A stretch of 64,000 bases of DNA from positions 2,604,001-2,668,000 of the forward strand of contig NZ_CP017718.1 in the NCBI RefSeq assembly GCF_001854405.1, written 5' to 3'. Below are positions 46,096-54,810 of the stretch, piece by piece (position 1 is the first letter of the stretch; the number at the start of each line of letters is the position of its first letter). Origin of the DNA: Hyphomonas sp. Mor2. GTDB lineage: Bacteria > Pseudomonadota > Alphaproteobacteria > Caulobacterales > Hyphomonadaceae. Under the pieces are notes generated by a model, which saw only the letters and a list, made by a program, of their open reading frames with translations, did not search any database and was not told the DNA's origin. A program made the translations under genes and the position numbers.

Positions 46096-48249
46096 CTAGT
46101 CGCGGCCCGGTCGGTACGTTCGGGCGGCATTGGCTTCCACCTCCGCTCTCGTCAGCAAGGCTGGGCGCCATTGCTCGGCCGCAAACAGCGAGGCCTGATC
46201 GGAATAATGCGGCGAGCTTTCGTCCAGCGTCGCGGCGCCAAATTGGTGGATCACCTCCGCGCTTTGATCCCCGTTCTCATCCCATTCAACCAGCGCAATC
46301 CAGGTGTCCCCGGCATTGGCATGCAATTTCCCATCCGGGCGCACCGCCGCCGGGTAGATGGCTCGCAGGATATCAGGGCCCCCACTGACGGGTATGTTGA
46401 CCTCTCCTCTCACCAGCCGGTTGACCTCACCCCATTCCGGATCGATCCGGCCATAGACCTCGGTCAACAGGGCAACCGCGTCGCGGAAGGCCTGCGGCGG
46501 CTCGGGGCCATAATCACCTGTGAACTGTCCGGTGACATGGCGCAGCACGGTGAGCGTGCCGAGGGCCGCGTGCCGGTTGTCGATATCGAGGCGATAATCC
46601 CAGGCCTGCAAATGCGCGAGCGCGTCTGCAAATTCTGGCTCCGACGACCAATCATGAGCGAGAACAGACTGAATAAACACATCCGCTTCAGAGCCTGAAG
46701 CGTAGGCTGTATCGAACTTGATGGAGAGCAAGCGCCCACGATCGATCGGCTGCGTACCACTGGTCAGTTCCTGGATGCGGAGCGAGCGATTGGTCTCATT
46801 GGTCTGAAGTCCCATCCAGGCGGGGAAGGCCTGCGACGTCAGATTGTCGGCGCCGTCCGTCGCACGATACGGCGTATTGTTGGCATTGTAGACAAAGCCG
46901 GACTCCGGGTTCACCAGCTTTGGTCCGTCCGCATAGGGGATGTAACGTTTCCAGATCAGATCGGACCGATCTCCTGGCAGGTCGGCTTGCCAGTCCCAAT
47001 CTGGTAAACGCTCCGGGTATTGTCCGTTGTGGATGAAGGCCACATTCCCCTGCTGATCGGCATAGACATAGTTAATGCTTGGCAGAGCATTCAGACTCAT
47101 AGCCGCATCAAATTCATTCCAGTCCTGCGCCAGATTCAGCCGCACATACTGCTCCAGCTGCCGGATCTCTCCCATACCTGCATAACGCACCGCATAAGTG
47201 CCGTGCGGGGCTTCAATGACGGGTCCATGCTCTGTGCGATAGACGGGGCGGCGCACTTTCAGGGCGAAGGGGCCAAACAACTTGACCCGCAACAGAGCGG
47301 TTTCCTCGTCAAAGTCCTGCCACTCGCCATCCAGCTGATACTGATTTGGATTGTCCGGATTGATCGTCAGTCGGTAAATATCCGTCAGATCCGGCTTTGA
47401 CACCGTGTTTGCCCAGCCGAGATGGCGATTGAACCCGTGCAATATGACCGGCGTGCCCGGGAACAGGCCGCCCGTAATGTCGAGGCCTTCCTCAGACACA
47501 ATATGCGCTTCCCACCAGGCAACGGGACCGGTCATCGGTTGGTGCGAATTGATCAGCAGCCGCGTCGTGTCATCGCCGCTGCGCGCCGGTTGAACGGCAA
47601 AAGCATTCGACCCGCGCTCGGTATTCAGAGTCGGATGGAGCAGCCAGGCGCGCTCATCCGGATCGCTCGCAAGCGGTGCCTCGCGCGTTTCCGCGAACAA
47701 AGACTGCAGTGTCTCGTCAAAGCCGTAAAAGAATGGCGTCTTGAGGATGAAACCGGCAATCACGTCCTGCCCTGTGAAAGGCGCAAGGCCACTCCACGTC
47801 TCTTCCGGATGCTCGGCCGCATAGAGATTGAGCCCGGCCGCATAGGCTTCGGCAATGGCTTTCACGTCGGCCGGCACATCTGTCTCATACCGACGGTCAA
47901 CCGTGCCCCAGACATCCAGCAAGGCTACAACATAGTCGGTCGGGGCCGCCGCCGCGCCTTTATAGCGCGCAAGAACACCGCGCGTCGCGGCGACCACATC
48001 CTGGATCGTCTCGTAATCATCTTCCGCATGCGCATAAGCGACCCCGAACGCCGTGTCGGCATTGGTGGTCCCGTAAATGTGCGGTGTGCCCCAGGTATCG
48101 CGAATGATCTCAACTTCATAGTTGGCGGCCGCCGCAGCTAGCGAGTCTGCATTCGGATTCCGAGGCAGCGGATCCCAGGTGTAAATGCCCGCGCCAAGCG
48201 CCAGGACGACTATCAAGGCCCCAAGGCCGAGCAGGATTTTCTTGATCAT
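46096..48249 (-). CDS. Penicillin/acyl-homoserine-lactone acylase-family Ntn hydrolase
   Basis: The 717-residue precursor has an N-terminal membrane helix (ILLGLGALIVVLALGAG) and the alpha-chain motif IIRDTWGTPHIYGTTNADTA. Autocleavage is expected before Ser214 (TLNTERGSNAFAV). The beta chain shows DLTDIYRLTINPDNPNQYQL and RTEHGPVIEA. Family members cleave amide bonds of beta-lactams, AHL signals or N-acyl amino acids. The convergent epoxide hydrolase stop is 6 bases away; a VOC gene lies upstream with 5 bases between. Confidence 0.93.
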   Translation of the reverse strand: MIKKILLGLGALIVVLALGAGIYTWDPLPRNPNADSLAAAAANYEVEIIRDTWGTPHIYGTTNADTAFGVAYAHAEDDYETIQDVVAATRGVLARYKGAAAAPTDYVVALLDVWGTVDRRYETDVPADVKAIAEAYAAGLNLYAAEHPEETWSGLAPFTGQDVIAGFILKTPFFYGFDETLQSLFAETREAPLASDPDERAWLLHPTLNTERGSNAFAVQPARSGDDTTRLLINSHQPMTGPVAWWEAHIVSEEGLDITGGLFPGTPVILHGFNRHLGWANTVSKPDLTDIYRLTINPDNPNQYQLDGEWQDFDEETALLRVKLFGPFALKVRRPVYRTEHGPVIEAPHGTYAVRYAGMGEIRQLEQYVRLNLAQDWNEFDAAMSLNALPSINYVYADQQGNVAFIHNGQYPERLPDWDWQADLPGDRSDLIWKRYIPYADGPKLVNPESGFVYNANNTPYRATDGADNLTSQAFPAWMGLQTNETNRSLRIQELTSGTQPIDRGRLLSIKFDTAYASGSEADVFIQSVLAHDWSSEPEFADALAHLQAWDYRLDIDNRHAALGTLTVLRHVTGQFTGDYGPEPPQAFRDAVALLTEVYGRIDPEWGEVNRLVRGEVNIPVSGGPDILRAIYPAAVRPDGKLHANAGDTWIALVEWDENGDQSAEVIHQFGAATLDESSPHYSDQASLFAAEQWRPALLTRAEVEANAARTYRPGRD

Positions 48250-48254
48250 GAGAC

Positions 48255-48938
48255 TCAGACTTTGACCGGTGGTTCAGCATAGGAAGCGGTTGTCCAGATC
48301 ACCTCATCCGGCGCCTGCAACATCTGCATATACATGTCTTTCGGATAGGCCTGATGCGGCTTGTCCGGATCGTAGGGCGGCTGTTTCACGGCACCGCCCT
48401 CTCCATCATACGGGTCGGGGTTCTGATACTGCTCCGCTTCTTCAGGACTGATCCCAACCTTCTCCAGAACGCGCGGATCGACCCAGGCTTTCTGATCAAT
48501 CTCCACATCCGAAGTCGCCACTTCAAGGGTCATGCTTTCAGGCCCGCCAAAATAGATGGACTGGCACATGCCGTGATTGATCGGACCGATCACGTTCACG
48601 CCTTTCTTGCGGATCCGGTCGCGAATGGCGATCAGCTGATCCGGCGTATCCACCTTGAAAGCCAGGTGCTGCATGGTGCCCGGGGCGCACGGTCCGGCGC
48701 CAGTCCCCGAGTGCGTGACGCCGAGCTCGACAGGAATGTCCTTCGCCGCCGGCAGCTGCACGATCGAGAAGTAGCAATGATCGTCGAGATGCATGAAGGC
48801 ATGCAGACCGCCTGGCACGCCATGCATGTCGAACAGCGCCGACAATTTGCATCCCATGACATCTGAAAAGAACTCGATCTGGCCTTTGATATCGGCTGAC
48901 ATGATCGCGATGTGATGAATCCCCGTCGCTTTGACCAT
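48255..48938 (-). CDS. VOC-family (glyoxalase/dioxygenase-like) protein
   Basis: ATG at 48938 has AGGAG 8 bases upstream. The 227-residue protein has a vicinal-oxygen-chelate fold: TGIHHIAIMSADIKGQIEFF with the first metal His, APGTMQHLAFKVDTPDQLIA, and ESMTLEVATSD with the metal Glu. An extra 60-residue tail (EQYQNPDPYDGEGG...) is present. Likely a metal-dependent lyase, isomerase or ring-cleaving enzyme. It is in the same direction as the acylase-family gene and probably cotranscribed. Confidence 0.88.
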   Translation of the reverse strand: MVKATGIHHIAIMSADIKGQIEFFSDVMGCKLSALFDMHGVPGGLHAFMHLDDHCYFSIVQLPAAKDIPVELGVTHSGTGAGPCAPGTMQHLAFKVDTPDQLIAIRDRIRKKGVNVIGPINHGMCQSIYFGGPESMTLEVATSDVEIDQKAWVDPRVLEKVGISPEEAEQYQNPDPYDGEGGAVKQPPYDPDKPHQAYPKDMYMQMLQAPDEVIWTTASYAEPPVKV

Positions 48939-49017
48939 CAGGCGCACTCCTTGTCTTTGCGTCATACTGGACTCGAAGCCGCAAAGCGCCAAGTCTTCAC
49001 CACGCGGGAGGCAAAAG

Positions 49018-50178
49018 ATGAGCGATTTGATCCGAGAGCCTTATCTGGTGCTGCACCAGGAGACGTCAGGCTTCAAGGATGTCTATGGCGGCGCAGGCGG
49101 CACTGTCGTGGTCGAATGCATGCGGATCACAAAGAAGGGGACGTCTTCCAAGACGGCGATCGTATTCTCCCACCCGATTGGGTCCGGGTCTTTTCTGCCG
49201 CTGGTCTCTGCACTCGCCCATGCGGGCCACCATGTGATCTATTGCAATCCGCGCTATCGCGGCAATGACACCGCCCTGATCATGGAAAAATGCGTCGCTG
49301 ACCTTGGGGCCTGCCTGAACCACGCGCGCGAGCAACTCGGCTATGAGACGATTGTCCTCGGCGGCTGGTCGGGCGGTGGGTCTCTGTCGCTGTTTTATCA
49401 GGACCAGGCCGAAACCCCGACCCTGACGCATACGCCTGCGGGCGATGTCTATGACCTGACAGCCATGGCACTTCCGCCCGTGCAGGGGATCATGCTCCTG
49501 GCCGCACATATCAGCCGCGCCATGACGCTGACCGAATGGATCGACCCTTCCATCAGCAATGAGTCCCGCCCGTTCGAGCGCACCACGGATCTCAATATCT
49601 TCGATCCGGAGAACCCCAATCAACCGGCTTATGCGCCGGACTATGTGACCCGCTATCGGGCTGAACAGATTGCCCGCAATCGGCGCATCACGGCCTGGGT
49701 CCAACAGACGCTGGAAGACCTGCGAAAGGCCCGGGAAGACAATGCCGAACGCGCCTTCACGGTGCATGGCACCATGGCCGACTTGCGCTGGACGGACCCG
49801 ACCCAGGACCCGTCAGACCGGCGTCCTTATGAATGCTATCTCGGCGAGCCGAAAGTCGCGAATGATGGCCCGGTCGGGCTCGCCCGGTTCTCCACCCTTA
49901 GATCCTGGCTCAGCCAGTGGGGCTATGACACAACCAACGCGACCGGTCTCGGCAATGCGGCCCGCATCTCTTGCCCGGTCCTGGTCATCAACAACACCGC
50001 CGACCTGGCCTGCACGCCAAGCCACGCCCAGCGCTTGTTCGACGCCGTCGGTCATGAGGACAAGGAGTATCATGACATCAAGGACGCGGATCACTATTAT
50101 ATCGAACGCCCGGACCTGTTGCCCGAAGCGGTGCGCATCTGCGCCGACTGGCTGACGCGAAAAGGCTTTGCCGGTTAA
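49018..50178 (+). CDS. Alpha/beta hydrolase
   Basis: The ATG at 49018 has GGAGG 6 bases upstream. The nucleophile elbow is GGWSGGGSLSLFYQDQAETP (Gly-Trp-Ser-Gly-Gly), with VFSHPIGSGSFLPLVSALAH before it and DADHYYIERPDLLPEAV supplying the His. 386 residues include a helical cap region (RYRAEQIARNRRITAWVQQT). The substrate is unknown; the VOC, acylase and epoxide hydrolase nearby hint at catabolism. Confidence 0.88.
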   Translation: MSDLIREPYLVLHQETSGFKDVYGGAGGTVVVECMRITKKGTSSKTAIVFSHPIGSGSFLPLVSALAHAGHHVIYCNPRYRGNDTALIMEKCVADLGACLNHAREQLGYETIVLGGWSGGGSLSLFYQDQAETPTLTHTPAGDVYDLTAMALPPVQGIMLLAAHISRAMTLTEWIDPSISNESRPFERTTDLNIFDPENPNQPAYAPDYVTRYRAEQIARNRRITAWVQQTLEDLRKAREDNAERAFTVHGTMADLRWTDPTQDPSDRRPYECYLGEPKVANDGPVGLARFSTLRSWLSQWGYDTTNATGLGNAARISCPVLVINNTADLACTPSHAQRLFDAVGHEDKEYHDIKDADHYYIERPDLLPEAVRICADWLTRKGFAG

Positions 50179-50201
50179 CCGCGCCAGGCTAGGGTCTCGC
50201 C

Positions 50202-50960
50202 ATGAATGAAGCCTCTGTTCTCGCCCAGCACATTGATGCCGCCGACCGCGTTGTCGTGTTTACCGGCGCGGGTATTTCGACAGAAAGTGGCATCCCGGAT
50301 TTCAGATCTCCCGGCGGGGTCTGGTCGAAGATGCAACCCATCTATTTCCAGGACTTCGTCTCCGACCGAGAGGCGCGCCGGGAAAGCTGGCGCAGGGTCT
50401 TCAATCGCACCGAAGGTTGGACCGGCGCCGAACCGAACATTGGCCACTTCGCCATCGCCAAACTCGTCGAAACCGGCAAGATCACCAGCGTGGTCACCCA
50501 GAATGTCGACAATCTGCACCAGAATGCCGGCGTTCCCGACGACAAAGTCATCGAGGTGCACGGCAACGCCTCTTATGCCAAATGCCTGAATTGCGGAAAA
50601 CGTCACACTTATGAATCGCTGCGCCCCCGCTGGGAGGCCGATGAGGATCTGAGCTGCGATTTTTGCGGCGGGTTGGTCAAATCCGGGACGATTTCCTTCG
50701 GCCAGGCCATGCCGGAAGACAAGATGACCCTTGCAGAGAGTGAAGCCCTGTCCTGCAATCTGATGATTGCCCTCGGCTCCTCTCTCGTCGTCTATCCGGC
50801 CGCCAATATCCCCCTGATCGCCAAGCAGAATGGCGCCAAATACATCATCATCAATCGTGAAGAAACCGAACACGACCTGTATGCCGACGCCGTGTTCAAC
50901 ACCGAAATCGGACCGCTCTTGCGCGAGACCATGTCTGAGCTTGGATTGCCGCTCGGCTGA
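50202..50960 (+). CDS. Sirtuin, NAD-dependent protein deacylase
   Basis: GAGISTESGIPDFRSPGGVW (NAD loop), TQNVDNLHQNAG, catalytic His120 (EVHGNAS) and the zinc site Cys128-x2-Cys131 / Cys152-x2-Cys155 are all present. The 252-residue size fits bacterial CobB-like enzymes, which deacetylate lysines on metabolic enzymes. It follows the hydrolase gene by 23 bases. Confidence 0.95.
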   Translation: MNEASVLAQHIDAADRVVVFTGAGISTESGIPDFRSPGGVWSKMQPIYFQDFVSDREARRESWRRVFNRTEGWTGAEPNIGHFAIAKLVETGKITSVVTQNVDNLHQNAGVPDDKVIEVHGNASYAKCLNCGKRHTYESLRPRWEADEDLSCDFCGGLVKSGTISFGQAMPEDKMTLAESEALSCNLMIALGSSLVVYPAANIPLIAKQNGAKYIIINREETEHDLYADAVFNTEIGPLLRETMSELGLPLG

Positions 50961-51194
50961 GCAGCTGCACAATTGATTGAAAGCACAACTTTTCAAGGCG
51001 CCTCACCTGTCGCCAAGCCTAATAGTTATATCAGGAACATGATCGCGCTGTCGGGACCCTTTCCCTGCTCACGGATTTGTGCTTTTAGATCCGCCGTTGC
51101 ACTGCACAATAGTCCTTTACCCGAGGGCAAGCAGTACCCATATACGCATGGCAGGCGGGGCCTGCTTTGAGAATTCCGATAGGGAGGGCGAGCT

Positions 51195-51560
51195 TTGCTG
51201 GTCAACATGTTGAAGGGAAAACTCCACGCAGCAACTGTGACGCAGTGCGATGTCTATTATGAGGGATCTGTGTCCATCGACCAGGACCTGCTCGACGCCG
51301 CTGGGATCCTGCCACACGAGCGTGTAGACATCTGGAACATCACCAATGGCGAGCGAATCTCCACCTATGCGATTGAAGCCCCACGTGGCTCTCGCACAAT
51401 CGGTGTGAATGGCGGCGCGGCCCGTAAATTTGCCCTGGGCGACCGGGTTGTGATCGCCGCTTTCGTGCAGATGGAAGCTGAGCTGGCGCGGCAGCACAAA
51501 CCACAGGTCGCCCTGATGGACGAAGACAACAATATCAAGACACCGAGCGCGGCTTATTAA
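51195..51560 (+). CDS. panD: Aspartate 1-decarboxylase (TTG start)
   Basis: PanD makes beta-alanine for pantothenate and coenzyme A. It is a pyruvoyl enzyme made by self-cleavage at Gly24-Ser25 (YYEGSVSID). That numbering equals the E. coli enzyme only if the TTG at 51195 is used, which also has GGAGGG 6 bases upstream. The ATG at 51207 is 18 bases from it. [20 protein letters not shown] is the other family motif. The 234-bp gap before it holds a GCAGGC/GCCTGC hairpin (51151-51165) but no gene. Confidence 0.96.
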   Translation: MLVNMLKGKLHAATVTQCDVYYEGSVSIDQDLLDAAGILPHERVDIWNITNGERISTYAIEAPRGSRTIGVNGGAARKFALGDRVVIAAFVQMEAELARQHKPQVALMDEDNNIKTPSAAY

Positions 51561-51607
51561 GGCCTGACGCTGGCGCCTTGGGCGTAGAGTAAAAGTAGAC
51601 TGGGAAC

Positions 51608-51628
51608 AGCCCGCCTAATTGGCGGGCT
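51608..51628 (+). terminator. Terminator-like hairpin after panD
   Basis: AGCCCGCC (51608-51615) pairs with GGCGGGCT (51621-51628), followed by TTTCTC. It ends the panD transcript and overlaps the stop codon of the convergent SIMPL gene. Confidence 0.7.
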
Positions 51629-52466
51629 TTCTCAATTCAAACACCACGTTCACGGTGATCGAATAGCCGACCTCGCCGGTCGCGATGGGCGTCGCGCGAT
51701 CCATGCTGCGCGCCTCGGCCATCATCGCCATGGGCTGCGGGCGCATGCCGCCACTTTCAGAAATCGTCACCACGCGCGCCACTTCATAGCCAGAAGCCGC
51801 CGCATAGAGCTCGGCGCGGGCAATCGCTTCCTTCATCGCCTGGTCACGCGCGGCATTCTTGGCGGCGCGATCATCCTCCAGCGCGAAACTGAGACCACTA
51901 AACGTATTGCCACCGGCGGACACCAGCGCGTCCATGGTCTCGCCCAGAGACTCCAGATCGCGGACCTTCACGGTCAGCTGGTTGGAGGCCTGATAGCCGG
52001 TGAGCCGCGGCTGACCATTGTCGCGATTGGAATAGTCATATTGAGGCTGCAGCGAGAAGTTCGAGGTCTGCATATCTTTCCGGTCAATGTCGGCCGCCGC
52101 GAGCGCATCGAATACGCCGTTCATCGCCGCGGAGTTTGCCGTCATCGCCTCCTTCGCGGTCTTGCCCTGGGTCTGCACCCCGGCATTCAGGTAGGCAATG
52201 TCAGGCTCACGATTGACCGAACCCTCGGCCGAAATGCTCAGTGTCGTCTCCGGCTGGATCGCGTTTGGATGCGTGGTCTCGATCGGATCCGCATTTGGGG
52301 TCACGGTCGGGGTCGGCGCCGCCGCAGCCACCATAGTTGCCGTCTCCGGCGCCGCGTCTTCGGGTTGTGAGGTCTGTGTCGTCTGGCCATCGCCACAGGC
52401 TACCAGGGTGACCAGAATAAGACTCGAGAATCCGGCCAGCAGACCGGTTTTGAAGTTCACTGCCAT
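51615..52466 (-). CDS. SIMPL-domain (DUF541) lipoprotein
   Basis: ATG at 52466 has GGAGGG 4 bases upstream. A lipobox (VTLVACGD) ends the signal peptide, and a Thr/Pro-rich linker follows. The SIMPL domain begins at TLSISAEGSVNREPDIAYLN and includes the usual TQGKTAKEAMTANSAAMNGV and MATRP-less C-terminal strands ending in SITVNVVFELRKPAN. These envelope proteins form oligomers and are tied to oxidative-stress resistance; mechanism is unsettled. 283 residues. Confidence 0.9.
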   Translation of the reverse strand: MAVNFKTGLLAGFSSLILVTLVACGDGQTTQTSQPEDAAPETATMVAAAAPTPTVTPNADPIETTHPNAIQPETTLSISAEGSVNREPDIAYLNAGVQTQGKTAKEAMTANSAAMNGVFDALAAADIDRKDMQTSNFSLQPQYDYSNRDNGQPRLTGYQASNQLTVKVRDLESLGETMDALVSAGGNTFSGLSFALEDDRAAKNAARDQAMKEAIARAELYAAASGYEVARVVTISESGGMRPQPMAMMAEARSMDRATPIATGEVGYSITVNVVFELRKPAN

Positions 52467-52568
52467 GCGTCCCTCCATGAGGCTCAAAAAACTTGCAGTC
52501 TCTATTGAATTGCGCCATTGCGGCGATATCAAGTCTGGCGTCTTATACTGGCGTTCATCTTGAACAAA

Positions 52569-52645
52569 GGGCCTGTAGCTCAGTTGGTTAGAGCGGACCG
52601 CTCATAACGGTCTGGTCGGGGGTTCAAGTCCCTCCGGGCCCACCA
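52569..52645 (+). tRNA. tRNA-Ile2 (anticodon CAT, lysidine-modified type)
   Basis: The 77 bases fold as a cloverleaf: acceptor GGGCCTG/CGGGCCC, D-stem GCTC/GAGC, anticodon stem GACCG/CGGTC with loop CTCATAA, T-stem GGGGG/CCCTC, then A73 and an encoded CCA. Anticodon CAT could mean Met or Ile2. C-G pairs at positions 4-69 and 5-68 and A73 are recognition features of the TilS-modified tRNA-Ile2, which favours that call over elongator Met. TATACT 20 bases upstream may be the -10 element. It is the attachment site of the island that follows. Confidence 0.85.
52615..52645. other. Predicted attL core in tRNA 3' half
   Basis: The tRNA T-arm and acceptor end overlap the integrase tail, as expected where a tyrosine recombinase used the tRNA 3' end for insertion. 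No second copy of this stretch was found within the window, so attR should lie beyond base 64,000. Exact core limits cannot be set from one side. Confidence 0.5.
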
Positions 52646-53772
52646 CTCCTTTTGCCATCCCCTGAAAACATTGAACTTTCTTCCGAAGATTGCCCCGCAA
52701 CGATATTTTGCGGGGCACTTTGTTCTATATATCTTCTAATCGCAGCGTCTGCGAGGCGCTGTTGATTGGCGCCTTTGGTGTAAATGGAAGCGGACCGCGT
52801 ATCGCTATGCCCAAGCTTTGCGGCGATCTCATTTTCGGTCGCACCAGCCTCAGCCATGCGAACGCCATCGGCTTTTCGTAGGCCATGAAGAGTCAACTCC
52901 GGCGGTAAACCCGCCGCGTTGACCCAGCGACGAACAGCAGCTCCAAACCCCTTCACCGAGAACGGTTTTCCAAATGCGGTTTGAATGTAGAGCAGGCCAT
53001 CGCCGGGGGCCGTGTCGAGCGCTTCCGCCAGTTCTGGCGTCACCAATAACGCAACGGCTTTGCCCGTCTTTTGTTGATCAATTCGAAGATGTGTCGCGTC
53101 CCGATGTTGCCGCCCGATGCGAACCACATCGGATCTCCGCAATCCGCCATCAAAAGCCAAATGATAGGCCGTCCTCGCAGTGGTTCCGTAAGGGTGTGCC
53201 GATTTGAACTGTTCTCGTTGATCCCGCGTCCAAGGCTTCCAGCTACTTTCGCCCATTTTGAGACGCTTCACGCCTTCAACCGGATTGTACGTGACGTGCC
53301 CTGAGTCCATCGCCCAATTGTACATGGCTTTCATTGCTTTGAGCATGTTGTTCGCGGCGCCTGGGGTCTTCGCGCGCTTATCGCGGCCAGCTTGAACTGC
53401 CTCTTTGGTCAACGTCCGGCAGTCGCGATGCCCACTCTCCTTCGATATCCGCAACAGAATTGAACGGCGCTGCGCCTGCGTCGCAGGCTTCGCTTCTTTG
53501 AATCGCGGGCTGATGAAGTACTGGTTGATCAACCAGGCAAGCGAGTGAACCGCAACATATGGGTTCTTTGGCCGAGGCCGGTCACTCGCCTGCATATCTT
53601 CGAGAATGGCTTTGTATTCAGCCACCCACGCTTCTGAGCCTTCTGGTGACCGTATGCGGCGTTTCTTGTTTTTCCCATCCACAACCAAGCGGACATACCA
53701 ACGCTTTCGACCAGAGCGGTCGTGATCAAACATGGTAAAAGGATAGCGCACGGATGCCATTGGATCTCTCAT
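52624..53772 (-). CDS. Tyrosine recombinase/integrase of the island
   Basis: The 382-residue integrase has a SAM-like core-binding part (YVAVHSLAWLINQYFISPRF) and a catalytic domain. Its conserved residues are Arg212 (DGGLRRSD), His296-x2-Arg299 (LTLHGLRKAD), His322 (LGHSD) and Tyr331 (SIYTKG). ATG at 53772 overlaps the stop of the excisionase-like gene (ATGA), which decides the start. The last codons and stop lie inside the 3' end of tRNA-Ile2, so insertion was at that tRNA. A long hairpin is embedded near its 3' end. Confidence 0.95.
   Translation of the reverse strand: MRDPMASVRYPFTMFDHDRSGRKRWYVRLVVDGKNKKRRIRSPEGSEAWVAEYKAILEDMQASDRPRPKNPYVAVHSLAWLINQYFISPRFKEAKPATQAQRRSILLRISKESGHRDCRTLTKEAVQAGRDKRAKTPGAANNMLKAMKAMYNWAMDSGHVTYNPVEGVKRLKMGESSWKPWTRDQREQFKSAHPYGTTARTAYHLAFDGGLRRSDVVRIGRQHRDATHLRIDQQKTGKAVALLVTPELAEALDTAPGDGLLYIQTAFGKPFSVKGFGAAVRRWVNAAGLPPELTLHGLRKADGVRMAEAGATENEIAAKLGHSDTRSASIYTKGANQQRLADAAIRRYIEQSAPQNIVAGQSSEESSMFSGDGKRSGGPGGT
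52691..52717 (+). terminator. Strong hairpin within integrase 3' end, downstream of tRNA
   Basis: TGCCCCGCAA (52691-52700) and TTGCGGGGCA (52708-52717) pair perfectly over 10 bases around a 7-base loop, followed on the plus strand by CTTTGTT. It is 45 bases beyond the tRNA and could terminate its transcript even though it lies in integrase coding sequence. Confidence 0.5.
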
Positions 53773-54008
53773 AGCGCCTGCCCTTTCCAATCATCATTTG
53801 CAGGCTCACCCACACGAGGCAGACTCTCAACGTGTTCGTCAAGGTCTCGGATATCCCAAACCCGCTCGCCTCCGCGTTTAAGAGGCTGAGCGACCGCGCC
53901 TTCAGCAACTAGGCGCCGCAGGGTTGTCTCAGATGTACCGATGTAGCGGGCGGCCACCGGCGCGTTCATCAAACGTGGCCATCCACTAATTGTAAGCTGG
54001 TTTTTCAC
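53769..54008 (-). CDS. Excisionase/AlpA-like helix-turn-helix protein
   Basis: The 79-residue protein starts with GTG at 54008 (GAGG 8 bases upstream). A MerR-type helix-turn-helix is visible: MNAPVAARYIGTSETTLRRL and VAQPLKRGGERVWDIRDLDE. Such proteins bend DNA for excision or activate the integrase gene. Its stop overlaps the integrase start, giving a coupled pair. Confidence 0.8.
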   Translation of the reverse strand: MKNQLTISGWPRLMNAPVAARYIGTSETTLRRLVAEGAVAQPLKRGGERVWDIRDLDEHVESLPRVGEPANDDWKGQAL

Positions 54009-54141
54009 GTTGAACGCCTCGCTGATCTACTCGTTCCTTAACGACGGGAACATGCTGCGATTAAACGATGTATGAGAGACGATGGCAGCAAAGATCGCTG
54101 GCAGGAATGCATCCGAAAATCGGTGGCAATTTCTGTGAAGA

Positions 54142-54801
54142 CTACGCCTTAGAAGAGTTTCGTTCCGAGACGATCCTGCGCATGACCGTGACCAACTCAT
54201 TTTCGCTAATCTCAGGATCCAGTTTTGCAAAAATAGTCTTCACGAAATTATGTGCGGGCGTTAGCCCGCTTCCTTCATGATAATCCAGCGTAAAGCGTCG
54301 GTTTAACGTGTCAGACCAGAAATAAGCGATCCGCCTAACCGTGTTTTCCAACGCAAAATTGCGTTTACGACCCTTTGCAGGCGCAAACCTTTCTGACCCC
54401 ATATCCGCCGCAACCAACAATAGCGATAGCAAGTAATCTAAGTCCGCTAAGTAAGCACTGCCTATTCGCCCTTCTGACCCACCAATCACAGGAATGTCTG
54501 GATTTGCATCGCGGTCATTCTCGTGAAGTGCAGCAAAATAAAGATCGGTTTCCAGGTCTTCGTATTCGGCAGACGAAAATAGCGCTCTGAACCGCTCCGT
54601 TTCTGCTTTTAAGCTTTGATACCGCTTGCGAAGCGCTTGGTCCTTGGAATCATCATTCAAAACACGCTTATCCAGCGGATAGCGCCGAAGTAACGCTGTT
54701 AACTCGCGCAACACACGTTCATCGGGAACAAAAGCGAATTGCTTGCATAACTGCGCGACAAACTCCGCATCTGCGCCGCTTTCACTTTCTGGCTGGTCCA
54801 T
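54142..54801 (-). CDS. Hypothetical island protein (219 residues)
   Basis: No family is recognised. It is mainly alpha-helical and charged, with a hydrophobic patch YLADLDYLLSLLLVAADMGS in the middle and no signal peptide. It follows the TetR gene by 9 bases, with AAGGA before its ATG, so it is probably cotranscribed with and perhaps controlled by that regulator. The DNA is AT-richer than the core genome, as in the rest of the island. Confidence 0.7.
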   Translation of the reverse strand: MDQPESESGADAEFVAQLCKQFAFVPDERVLRELTALLRRYPLDKRVLNDDSKDQALRKRYQSLKAETERFRALFSSAEYEDLETDLYFAALHENDRDANPDIPVIGGSEGRIGSAYLADLDYLLSLLLVAADMGSERFAPAKGRKRNFALENTVRRIAYFWSDTLNRRFTLDYHEGSGLTPAHNFVKTIFAKLDPEISENELVTVMRRIVSERNSSKA

Positions 54802-54810
54802 AGCTGATCC

